64,000 nucleotides of DNA from Deltaproteobacteria bacterium (lineage in GTDB: Bacteria > Desulfobacterota > Binatia > HRBIN30 > CADEER01). The stretch spans positions 62,001 through 126,000 of the forward strand of contig JAJCZJ010000031.1 of NCBI GenBank assembly GCA_029262455.1, in the 5' to 3' direction. The notes beneath the pieces were generated by a model. It worked only from the letters and a program-made list of their open reading frames with translations, was not told the origin of the DNA and searched no databases. Each line of letters begins with the position of its first letter. Position 1 is the first letter of the stretch. Positions 9,133-16,827 of the stretch are shown one piece after another. A program made the position numbers and the translations under genes.

Positions 9133-9519
9133 TCAGTTATCTGGCGAGATCTTCGCTCTTTCTCCTTGCGTATTCTCGAGGTTCGAGGCCGGAACTTCGG
9201 CCGATTGCCCAAGTTCGACGAACATTGCTGACACTAAGATCAACATAAGAGACACGAAGAAAAAGGGCCCCAGGCCCACCACACGGTTGATCTCATCGAA
9301 CAAAACAAACGACACCACTGAACCCGCCACGCCAACGAAAAAAGGGATCCATCGCCGAACCATTCTCGCCAACAAAGCTGAAGAGAGCACCAAGAATACG
9401 CACGCGATGATCCATCCAGTGAACACCCCAACGCTTGCCGCCCCGCCCAATCCACTCATCGCAAGGGTGAGCATCCCGTCGATTGGTGAGACAGAAATGC
9501 AAGGCGCCAGCAGCATCAT
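9133..9519 (-). CDS. Small integral membrane protein, unknown function
   Basis: 128 residues with about three hydrophobic segments (roughly 15-50, 58-76, 83-105) and a short polar C-terminal tail. Its ATG overlaps the stop codon of the copper-monooxygenase-like gene by 4 bp (ATGA), which argues that it is a real, translationally coupled gene rather than a chance frame. I do not recognise the family. Its coupling suggests it works with, or anchors, the upstream exported protein. Confidence 0.6.
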   Translation of the reverse strand: MMLLAPCISVSPIDGMLTLAMSGLGGAASVGVFTGWIIACVFLVLSSALLARMVRRWIPFFVGVAGSVVSFVLFDEINRVVGLGPFFFVSLMLILVSAMFVELGQSAEVPASNLENTQGERAKISPDN

Positions 9520-11492
9520 CGCTCGATGAAAAAGCCCCCCATCAAGATGAACATCTCATCCTCAGTGGTGACACCGCCGCGCAGCTGACAGGCGTCGCAC
9601 ACGCCATCTCCAGCGCCTGGGCTAGAGTCACACGAAGCGTCGAGCTCTGCTTCCGTCTCACCAGCACAAGACTCGCCGACCAATCCCTCCGTGCAGCCGC
9701 TGGCCTTTGCGCATGGTCCGCCAATCGTATTGTTCGGCGGCGGCGGTGAAGTCGACTGCTTTTTGACCTCGGACGGATCACTCCAGCCGTTGTCATAAAA
9801 CGAGCAGTAAGTGAGTGTGCGCGCCGCCGCGCTGGCCTTGCGATCCGGGTACTCACGCGCCGGCTCGAAGAGCCGAATCGTCGGGTCATTGTAGACCAGA
9901 CTCGTGTATAGCAGTCGGTCGCTGGCATCCACATGTTCAGGCTGCGCCAGCGCATAGCCTACCACACGCACCAACTCGCCAATACTAACGCGACCGTCGT
10001 AGTCGCCATCACAAGGCACACACTCCTCGTACTCCGCCACGTCGAGAGCAATATTGACGCAGCCGATCAGGTCGGAAACACCCACCTCACCGTCACCATT
10101 GCAATCACCCGATTCGGGCGGGACCAGCGCTACGCACGAAGAACCGGCGCAGACGGAAGCAGACACTTCGTCACCCTCCGGCGGACAAGCAGCGCCGTCA
10201 TTCGGTCCACCATCGCAGACAAAACGTCCGTCAAATACTCGAAACCTTTTGCCGCGTTTATGAGTGTGCGAATTGAGCTCGTACAACCGCGTGTCCGGAG
10301 GAAACACGTGGTGTTTACAAATCTCTTGAGCTTCGAACGGCGGCACGTTCATGCCAAAGATCGAAGAGGTATTGAAGATACCCAGCGCCGGTGTCACCCG
10401 TTCGTCTACTTGCGCGAACTCGAAGTTGATCCAGCCTTCGAGCTTGCCGTCTTCGTCCGTCAGATTGAAAGCGTGGGAATTCCATACGATCAACCCCTTG
10501 AGCGGCGCACTTCTGAATACGCCTTCTGGAAAATGCCGACTGAACGACGCCTCCTGCGTACCCGGAATTCCTCCCCTTGTGGCGGTCCGCGCATCATCCG
10601 GACCAAAGCCGACACAAGCTAACGATGTTTGCGGCTCACTAGCGCAAAAAACCTCCGGCCCACAAAAGCCAAGATCTGTCGGTGCGCAAGCCTGACCGTC
10701 CTTCTCACCACCCCGGCACTTGTATTCGCCCCAGATCGGATCGTCGTAAGCGGTATCCCCATCGTAGACTCGAGTGATCAGATGGTGGCTAAGCGGGTCC
10801 TGCCGAATCTGGTAGCTCTTGTAGACAAAGGAGTCGCCTTCGACGAACTGAGCCGGCACTTGATCCGTCACGTCGTAGTAGCTGGCAAAACACACCTCAT
10901 CCTCACGACCCGCAGGAAGTGTCCACCGTGGCATGCGAATCTGAACACCAACGCCCGCCTCCGGTACCGGTAGCGGTGCGATCTCGATCGGCTTCGCCGG
11001 CGGCAAGCAGGCGTCGAGCAACTCTCCGGTGCCCGGCACCGTACCCTCGCGCGGCGCTCCCTGCTCGATCCACTCGCGTACGGCTTCGAGCTCATCCAAG
11101 CTCAAGGGTTCGAAGCCGATCGGCATCGCGCGAAGAGGCGCTTCCCACTGACCGGACAAGGTCGCCGCAGCCAAGTTGATGTAGAGGAGGCTCTGATCCT
11201 TCTGCCCCGGAACGACTCTCTTCAGTCCGGCAATGGTGCCCGCAGGTACCGTCGTGGCCGGCTGCTCGATCAAGTTGTCATGGGCGACATCGGCTCGCAA
11301 ATCGAGACCGCCTGAAGCGGCCGCACCGTGGCAAGCCGATACAGTACATCCTCGGTTCTCGAAGACGACCTTCTGGATCAACGCGAAGGTGCTATCAAAG
11401 TTCCCCCCTTCACAATCTTGCGCTAAAGAAGGGACAGCGGAGAGAGAAAGTGCGAAGGCGGTTCCGACAACTACAATGCGCATCACATTCAT
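9516..11492 (-). CDS. Secreted copper type II monooxygenase-like protein with c-type haem-like site and internal dockerin-like insert
   Basis: 658 residues with a signal peptide (about 1-24). A CX4CH motif (Cys49, Cys54, His55) resembles a covalent haem site, followed by a cytochrome-like end (LDELEAVREWIEQGAP, about 132-147). The rest matches the copper ligand pattern of peptidylglycine hydroxylating monooxygenases: SHHLI (His236-His237), NSHAFN (His340) for the first copper, and SHTHKRGKRF (His409, His411) for the second. The usual Met ligand near the C-terminus is not evident; the matching stretch reads LTYCSFYDNG. Two EF-hand dockerin-like loops (DCNGDGEVGVSD and CDGDYDGRVSIG) interrupt the domain around residues 460-525. 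Probably a periplasmic oxygenase using O2 and an electron donor; the substrate is unknown. Confidence 0.7.
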   Translation of the reverse strand: MNVMRIVVVGTAFALSLSAVPSLAQDCEGGNFDSTFALIQKVVFENRGCTVSACHGAAASGGLDLRADVAHDNLIEQPATTVPAGTIAGLKRVVPGQKDQSLLYINLAAATLSGQWEAPLRAMPIGFEPLSLDELEAVREWIEQGAPREGTVPGTGELLDACLPPAKPIEIAPLPVPEAGVGVQIRMPRWTLPAGREDEVCFASYYDVTDQVPAQFVEGDSFVYKSYQIRQDPLSHHLITRVYDGDTAYDDPIWGEYKCRGGEKDGQACAPTDLGFCGPEVFCASEPQTSLACVGFGPDDARTATRGGIPGTQEASFSRHFPEGVFRSAPLKGLIVWNSHAFNLTDEDGKLEGWINFEFAQVDERVTPALGIFNTSSIFGMNVPPFEAQEICKHHVFPPDTRLYELNSHTHKRGKRFRVFDGRFVCDGGPNDGAACPPEGDEVSASVCAGSSCVALVPPESGDCNGDGEVGVSDLIGCVNIALDVAEYEECVPCDGDYDGRVSIGELVRVVGYALAQPEHVDASDRLLYTSLVYNDPTIRLFEPAREYPDRKASAAARTLTYCSFYDNGWSDPSEVKKQSTSPPPPNNTIGGPCAKASGCTEGLVGESCAGETEAELDASCDSSPGAGDGVCDACQLRGGVTTEDEMFILMGGFFIER

Positions 11493-13243
11493 CGGGTCAC
11501 TCTAACCATCCATTCGGAGATGCGTCCAGCTGGGCACTCTCGCTAGTGCTGATCGCCAGCTGCGGCGTTCTTCACCAACCACCAGATCTCCTATCAGCCC
11601 CGCCTCTTCAACTGACGAACAGTGAGATTCTCGATCTAACCAATTACGTGTTGGAGCGTGCGCGCGGCAGCAACAGCGCCGCAGAGCTCCCAGCCAGCCG
11701 ACGACGAGATCAGGCAGAGCGGCTCGTCTTCGTCACCGCCAGCGACCTTGCCAGTCGGGGTGAGGTTTATGTCGGCCAAGCCATCGGGATCGAGGCAGCG
11801 ATCGACAATGCTCTGTCAAAGTTGGCAGAGGAATCGACTGCCGTCACCGCCGTGCAGCTCGACGTCGTTGAGTCAGTCGAGCCAGCTTCGTTTCCGATCA
11901 AAGACGCAAGCTTCACGGCCGGACTATTCGGGCTGATCATCGCCCCGACCAACACCGCAATTCTGCCGGGCGAGATCGTTGCCGGGAACCTTCTCGACCG
12001 AAAGCGAAACCTCAATCACGGGTACCTGCTACGCGCTCCAGCAAGTGCACTTCGCCGACGCCTAGAAGGTTTGCCCATCCCAAATACGCAACGGTTTACC
12101 ACCACGAGCGCCTTCGCCGACGACCGTGGTCCACGACTCCTGTATCGCGGCCAGCCTCAGCTCGGAGAGATTGAACCGAAAGACCTCATCGCTTCCGCAC
12201 TGGCTGGCGCCCTTTACCTTCGGCGCGCACTCAAGTCCGACGGTAGCTTCGTCTACGCCTACTGGCCCAAGACGGATCAGGAACGGCGCGACTACAATGT
12301 ACTGCGGCACGCCGGGACGACGTACTCTATGTTCGAGTTCGTCGGTCGTACCCCTCACGACGGTATCGAAATCGCCGCCAGGCGGGCCCTCGCCAAATTG
12401 CGCGATTTCATTCACCCCTGTCCGGCTCCGGCGAAAGGCGAGCAATGCGTGGTCGACGGCGGTACAATCAAGCTCGGCGGCAACGCCCTGGCGATCTTAG
12501 CCCTCAGTAAGCATTTTGAAACAACCGGCGAGCCGACACACCTCGACTTGATGCGCTCCCTGGCGCGATACATCTTGGCTGTGCAGCAACCCAACGGCGA
12601 GTTTCACCCGCACATGCAGCGCGCCAGGGATGGAGCGCCAATGAACCAAGTCTCCATCTACTACCCGGGCGAGGCTCTTCTGGCCCTGCTCCGCTTACAC
12701 CACATCGATCCCGACGGCCCCTGGCTCGACGCCGCGGCTCGCGGTGCACGCTATCTGATCCAAGAGCGCGACATCGACCTCCCGCGCGCCGACCTTCCGC
12801 ACGACCATTGGCTTCTGTACGCGCTCAACGAGCTGCACAGAGCACAGCCCTCTGACATCGTATTCAACCACGCAATGGAAATCGCTCGCGCGATTGCGAA
12901 CGGCCAGAACTCAACTCCGGAGTTTCCCGACTGGCTGGGCAGCTTCTACAAGCCTCCGCGGTCCACTCCCTCTTCGACGCGAGTCGAAGGACTGGTTGCT
13001 GCGTTCGAGCTAGCCCGCGACTTCGGAAGTGCTGAAGACGCCGCGATGTTCAAACGCGCTATCGATCTCGGAGTCCGGCACGTACTTCACCATCAGTTCC
13101 GTCCCGCAAGCGTTCTCTTTCTACCGAATCCGCAACGCGCGCTCGGAGGATTTCGCCGCGGCTTCACAAGCTACGAGATCCGCATCGACTACGTACAACA
13201 CGCGATCTCCGCGCTGCTCGGGTACGAACGGATTTCGAGATAA
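11450..13243 (+). CDS. Putative lipoprotein with (alpha/alpha)-barrel, six-hairpin-glycosidase-like domain
   Basis: Up to 597 residues. The GTG at 11450 has a GGAGAG ribosome binding site and yields an Arg-rich start, a hydrophobic stretch and a lipobox-like LIASC (Cys38), but it overlaps the 5' end of the divergent monooxygenase gene by 43 bp. The only other nearby choice is GTG at 11546. The C-terminal half (about 240-590) has repeated helix pairs with NALAILALSKHFE, MNQVSIYYPGEALLALLRL and LPHDHWLLYALNEL, as in six-hairpin glycosidase or terpenoid-cyclase-like barrels. No catalytic residues are assigned. It may be an envelope carbohydrate-active or prenyl-type enzyme; function is not determined. 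Confidence 0.65.
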   Translation: MRRRFRQLQCASHSSGHSNHPFGDASSWALSLVLIASCGVLHQPPDLLSAPPLQLTNSEILDLTNYVLERARGSNSAAELPASRRRDQAERLVFVTASDLASRGEVYVGQAIGIEAAIDNALSKLAEESTAVTAVQLDVVESVEPASFPIKDASFTAGLFGLIIAPTNTAILPGEIVAGNLLDRKRNLNHGYLLRAPASALRRRLEGLPIPNTQRFTTTSAFADDRGPRLLYRGQPQLGEIEPKDLIASALAGALYLRRALKSDGSFVYAYWPKTDQERRDYNVLRHAGTTYSMFEFVGRTPHDGIEIAARRALAKLRDFIHPCPAPAKGEQCVVDGGTIKLGGNALAILALSKHFETTGEPTHLDLMRSLARYILAVQQPNGEFHPHMQRARDGAPMNQVSIYYPGEALLALLRLHHIDPDGPWLDAAARGARYLIQERDIDLPRADLPHDHWLLYALNELHRAQPSDIVFNHAMEIARAIANGQNSTPEFPDWLGSFYKPPRSTPSSTRVEGLVAAFELARDFGSAEDAAMFKRAIDLGVRHVLHHQFRPASVLFLPNPQRALGGFRRGFTSYEIRIDYVQHAISALLGYERISR

Positions 13244-13436
13244 TCAGCGGCGTTCCTGCTTCAGCGCCGACACACCGACAGCAGCCATCTCCGCTTGGTA
13301 GAGCCCGCCAATGATTAGAAACGACCGCGTCGCCGGGGGCTCTCTTCATCGCACCCGAGTCGTTCCGGGTGAAATATCAGACACGCGACCCACCGCGTTG
13401 TAACAGCAAGAATTCAGCCCGTGATCGGTCCACGGG

Positions 13437-13473
13437 AAAGACCCCGGACGAGGAACACTCGTCCGGGGTCTTT
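13437..13473. terminator. Bidirectional terminator-type hairpin
   Basis: A perfect 16-bp stem (AAAGACCCCGGACGAG and complement) with a 5-nt GAACA loop lies between convergent genes ending at 13243 and 13496. A- and T-runs at the stem base on each side fit a bidirectional intrinsic terminator. The rest of the 13244-13495 gap shows no gene. Confidence 0.8.
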
Positions 13474-13495
13474 CGCCGGGGCTGCCGCTGCCAAC

Positions 13496-14014
13496 TCAAC
13501 CCAACAAATCCATCGCCCTCCGGTGCGCAGTGTCGAATGCTGCTCCCTCATCATCCCCACCGACCGGCCGCCGCTCCTCACCGCGTAGGAAGTACAACGC
13601 CTGCACCAGGAAGAAAGCCCAGACTGCCAAGGCAGTCGAAGGAACCAAGCGAGCAAACGACAGTCCGGCACCGAGCAGCGCGACTTCCGTGACCACAGCG
13701 ACCATCGCAGAACGGCCACTCTGCACCACACCACTGCGAAAAGCCGCGCCAGCCCCGGCCAGCAGAAGTACCAGCTCCGTCATTGTGTGACTCGCGACCA
13801 AAGCTGCAATCGCCAGCACCGCAAAGAGAGCTGAGCTACGGAACTTCGGAGAAGGCGTCAGCGCCGCGATGTACACGATCGCGGTTCCGACCAAGTAGAC
13901 AGCTCGGGCGTTCCAAACTCCAAGGAAAGGCGCCGCAAGAATCACCCATGGAATCCAAGCGATCGCCGCAAGCGCCGCGAAGGCCAAAGCGCGCGCGAAT
14001 GAGTTGAGTCTCAT
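13496..14014 (-). CDS. Polytopic membrane protein of VWA/PspA operon
   Basis: About 172 residues with five or six hydrophobic segments covering residues 8 to 150 and an acidic cytoplasmic tail. The ATG at 14014 overlaps the preceding stop codon (TGATG); a GTG at 14017 is an alternative. No family recognised. It is the third gene in a tightly coupled operon after a VWA-domain protein and a PspA-like protein, so it likely functions in the same envelope process. Confidence 0.7.
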   Translation of the reverse strand: MRLNSFARALAFAALAAIAWIPWVILAAPFLGVWNARAVYLVGTAIVYIAALTPSPKFRSSALFAVLAIAALVASHTMTELVLLLAGAGAAFRSGVVQSGRSAMVAVVTEVALLGAGLSFARLVPSTALAVWAFFLVQALYFLRGEERRPVGGDDEGAAFDTAHRRAMDLLG

Positions 14015-14544
14015 CACGACACCTCCTCCCCCGATCGCCGCCGCATCAGCTCGATCTCGACTTCCTCGTCGGCAACGGCAGAGACATCCTGGAAAGAAAA
14101 ACCCTGGGGATCATCCCGATGCGCCGTTTCCAGCTGAACCCGCGACTTCAGCTCCACGAACCGTCGCTCCTGATCTTGCAAACGGGTTTCGACCAGGCCG
14201 ATCTGCGTGCAGCACTCTTCGACCTTGGCGGCCAGCGTTGCAAGCGCCCGACGCCGAGGTAGGAGTTGCTTGATCGCAAACCTCGCCAAGTCGTCCTTCC
14301 CCGCATCGAGAGCCAGTGTTACATCCTCGTCGAGTCTCGTCTCGGCCTCCTGCTCGAGGGTGAGGTTGGCGCTAAGAGTCTTGTGCTGATCCCGAAGGAC
14401 TCCAAGACGGGCTCGAGTCCTGTCGACCTCGAGTTCCCCTTCGCGCAGATACTGCTTCAGCAATAGCGTCCGCTCCTCCAACGACTCGACAACACCGTGG
14501 GCATCGGCCCTCAGCAGCACACTCAGTCGATCAAAGAGCCTCAT
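14014..14544 (-). CDS. PspA/IM30-like (ESCRT-III-type) coiled-coil protein
   Basis: 176 residues starting at MRLFDRLSVLLRADAHGVVE, the usual amphipathic first helix and start of PspA/Vipp1 proteins, followed by long charged helices (VESLEERTLLLKQYLREGE, then heptad-rich segments) through residue 150. It is somewhat shorter than E. coli PspA (222 residues). The ATG at 14544 overlaps the stop of the VWA gene (TGATG). PspA/Vipp1 proteins polymerise on damaged membranes. Here it is embedded between a VWA protein and a multi-pass membrane protein and divergent from a two-component system, suggesting an envelope-stress module. Confidence 0.82.
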   Translation of the reverse strand: MRLFDRLSVLLRADAHGVVESLEERTLLLKQYLREGELEVDRTRARLGVLRDQHKTLSANLTLEQEAETRLDEDVTLALDAGKDDLARFAIKQLLPRRRALATLAAKVEECCTQIGLVETRLQDQERRFVELKSRVQLETAHRDDPQGFSFQDVSAVADEEVEIELMRRRSGEEVS

Positions 14545-15974
14545 CACTTCACCGCCTTTTTGGCCCCAACCCGGCGACCGTCTTTGGCAACCGCGCTCTT
14601 CACCTTCGAAAGTGTACTCTGCTTTTGCGCCTGACCCTCTCCTTCGAACGCCGAACGCACCTCGGCTTCTAGCGAGTCCATCTCGTCGAGTTTCTGAGCG
14701 ACTGGTGCCGATTGGAGAACAGCATTGCGATCCGAGACGTCGTCCCGGTATGTGCGAAGAACCTGCAATGCCTCCTTGCGATTGCCGGATTTGACCTCGC
14801 GCGCAACTTCTTCCTGCATCTTGTTGTAGCGATCGACAACGACAGAACGGCTCCACGCGTCCACGTCAAAGCTCGATAGGTATTCTTTCTTTCCCCCAAC
14901 ACATGCAATCTTCGGGGCGTCATTGATGCGTACAGCCTGACGCCCTGCCGCGTCGCTGTACGACAGTTCGAATCGCCCGATATCGTATTGACCCAGCTCA
15001 CGGTTCGGCACCCGCAACGTCAGCCAAACTCGGCGTTCCTGCCCAGCAAACAGCGACCCCGGTCGAAACAAGACGGAGTCCCCACTGCGCTCGAGAGGGT
15101 ATCCGGCAGCATCAACAACCTGCACCCCTGAAGACGGATCGACTCGCACCGCCAGACCCGTCGCGATGGTCGTACGCGCTGCGTCGAATTCGCGGGCGAA
15201 CACCTCGCCCAGCTCGTTAGCGCGCTTCACATAGTAGTAGTTGCCCGTACCTTCGTCCGCCAAAGCCGTCATCAGATACTCGTTGAAGTCGTTCCCTACA
15301 CCGACAGTCGACATCATGAACTCGCCCTGTGCCGCCCGGCGTGCACGAGCCTTGAGCCCTTCGGGAGTCGCGTCTCCCTCGTTTGCCAGTCCGTCGGAGA
15401 TCAGAATCAGGTGCGGAACACGCTCGGCGTTTCGATCACCTCCGATGAGGGCAAACGCCTGATCGAGACCACTCGACATGTTGGTGCCACCACCAGTAGC
15501 TACCGACGCGAGTCGGTCAGAGAACCGGCGCCGCCCCACCCCGTCCACAGTACCCAAAGGGAAGTCGACGCGCGCATCACTCGAATAGCTCACCAACGAG
15601 AAGCGGTCACGGGCGTCCAACTGCGCCACCAACTCGCGCACCGACGCCTTGGCCTGTTGCATCTTCTCTCCCGACATCGAACCGGATCGATCCAAGACGA
15701 TCACCAGGTCCGTCGCCCGGCGAGGCTGTCGCGAGAGCCCCGCAGCCACGTCCCCAACTTTCATGACGAGCTCGACCCGCGCGGTGGCGTCGCCGCCTTG
15801 GTGGACGGCGCCGCGGTCGAGAGTCGCCGTGAACGTAATCGGCCCGGAGACCTGTGTTGCCGAGAGACCTGTCACCGGGCCCCCGACGGTTCCGCCAGTG
15901 GCCAACACCCCTACCGCGGCCGTCGCCAGCAACAGTCCTCCAGCAATCACAAACTGTATACGCTTGGTTCTCAT
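14544..15974 (-). CDS. Exported von Willebrand factor A domain protein
   Basis: 476 residues. An N-terminal signal or anchor (about 7-27) precedes a VWA domain with a complete metal-ion-dependent adhesion site: DRSGS (Asp95, Ser97, Ser99), then GGGTNMSSGL and SDGLANEGD. The C-terminal part (about 270-440) is a beta-rich region followed by a charged helical tail ending in Lys/Ala. VWA domains mediate protein binding through a bound divalent cation. It is the first gene of an operon with PspA-like and membrane proteins, and its start faces a response regulator gene across 160 bp. Confidence 0.88.
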   Translation of the reverse strand: MRTKRIQFVIAGGLLLATAAVGVLATGGTVGGPVTGLSATQVSGPITFTATLDRGAVHQGGDATARVELVMKVGDVAAGLSRQPRRATDLVIVLDRSGSMSGEKMQQAKASVRELVAQLDARDRFSLVSYSSDARVDFPLGTVDGVGRRRFSDRLASVATGGGTNMSSGLDQAFALIGGDRNAERVPHLILISDGLANEGDATPEGLKARARRAAQGEFMMSTVGVGNDFNEYLMTALADEGTGNYYYVKRANELGEVFAREFDAARTTIATGLAVRVDPSSGVQVVDAAGYPLERSGDSVLFRPGSLFAGQERRVWLTLRVPNRELGQYDIGRFELSYSDAAGRQAVRINDAPKIACVGGKKEYLSSFDVDAWSRSVVVDRYNKMQEEVAREVKSGNRKEALQVLRTYRDDVSDRNAVLQSAPVAQKLDEMDSLEAEVRSAFEGEGQAQKQSTLSKVKSAVAKDGRRVGAKKAVK

Positions 15975-16056
15975 GTTATCTCCTCCGTCTGTGGGACGCG
16001 CGCCACGCGCGCCACGTCATCTAGAAACAACTGACGGCCGACTGTCCGAGATAGTC

Positions 16057-16073
16057 TGTAAAAGAAGTGTAAA
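16057..16073. promoter_or_regulatory. Direct-repeat response regulator site (TTTAC-N6-TTTAC)
   Basis: Two TGTAAA hexamers (16057-16062 and 16068-16073) spaced 11 bp apart lie in the 159-bp gap between the VWA operon and the response regulator gene. On the other strand this reads TTTAC-N6-TTTAC. One-helical-turn direct repeats are the normal target of OmpR/PhoB-type dimers, and the pattern is like the CreB consensus TTCAC-N6-TTCAC. It may control one or both directions. Confidence 0.6.
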
Positions 16074-16133
16074 TCGCCCTACATAGCCGCTCTGGCAGTT
16101 TACTCGCTGCGCCGAACCCTTAGACTGACGAGC

Positions 16134-16823
16134 ATGGAGTCCCGCACCTCGATTCTCGTCGTCGAAGACGAGCGAGCCATTCGCAACGGATTGTGCGACT
16201 TGCTCGACTTTCACGAACATGAAGCGACCGGCGTAGAAACTGGCGAGGAAGGCCTCCGGCTGGCTCTCACTGGCCAATACTCGTTGATCTTGCTCGACGT
16301 GATGTTGCCCGGCCTGAGCGGCTTCGACGTATGCCGCAAAGTACGCGAAATTCATCCATCGCAGCCAGTATTGATGCTGACCGCCAAGGGCAGCGAGGAC
16401 GACATCCTCGAAGGGTTTCGATGCGGCGCAGACGACTACGTCACCAAGCCGTTCTCTGTTGCGCAACTCGTAGCCCGGGTCGACGCCCTTCTACGGCGAT
16501 CGACACCGCGACACAATTCACACATCGAGCCGTTCGAAGCGGGTCCCTGGCATGTCGATCCACTCAACCGGGAAGCGATCAATGGACAGAATCAAGTCGA
16601 GCTGACCCAACGCGAGGTCGATCTCTTGGCGTTGTTCCACGCCGAAGCAGGTCGGATTCTAAGCCGCCGCCGACTGCTCATCGAAGTCTGGGGCATGCAG
16701 CCCGGCGCCGACGTGCAGACGAGGACAGTCGACATGCATATCGCGAAGCTGCGAAAGAAGCTCGGCGAGACCGCCCTCGGAATCGATACCGTCCGAGGAG
16801 AGGGGTATCGCTACCGCGGGTAA
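16134..16823 (+). CDS. OmpR/PhoB-family response regulator
   Basis: 229 residues: receiver domain (about 5-118) with acidic pocket VVEDE, phospho-acceptor Asp55 in LLDVMLPGLSG and switch Lys in VTKPF, then a winged-helix DNA-binding domain (about 130-229) ending in TVDMHIAKLRKKLGE...GIDTVRGEGYRY. It precedes its sensor kinase by 4 bp and diverges from the VWA/PspA operon. Likely binds the 11-bp-spaced direct repeats in the shared upstream region. Confidence 0.95.
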   Translation: MESRTSILVVEDERAIRNGLCDLLDFHEHEATGVETGEEGLRLALTGQYSLILLDVMLPGLSGFDVCRKVREIHPSQPVLMLTAKGSEDDILEGFRCGADDYVTKPFSVAQLVARVDALLRRSTPRHNSHIEPFEAGPWHVDPLNREAINGQNQVELTQREVDLLALFHAEAGRILSRRRLLIEVWGMQPGADVQTRTVDMHIAKLRKKLGETALGIDTVRGEGYRYRG

Positions 16824-16827
16824 TTCA

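Noticed and set aside
14545-14856. Upstream extension of the PspA-like frame
   Set aside because: The start at 14544 matches the conserved PspA N-terminus and overlaps the VWA stop; the extension reads antisense-like sequence.
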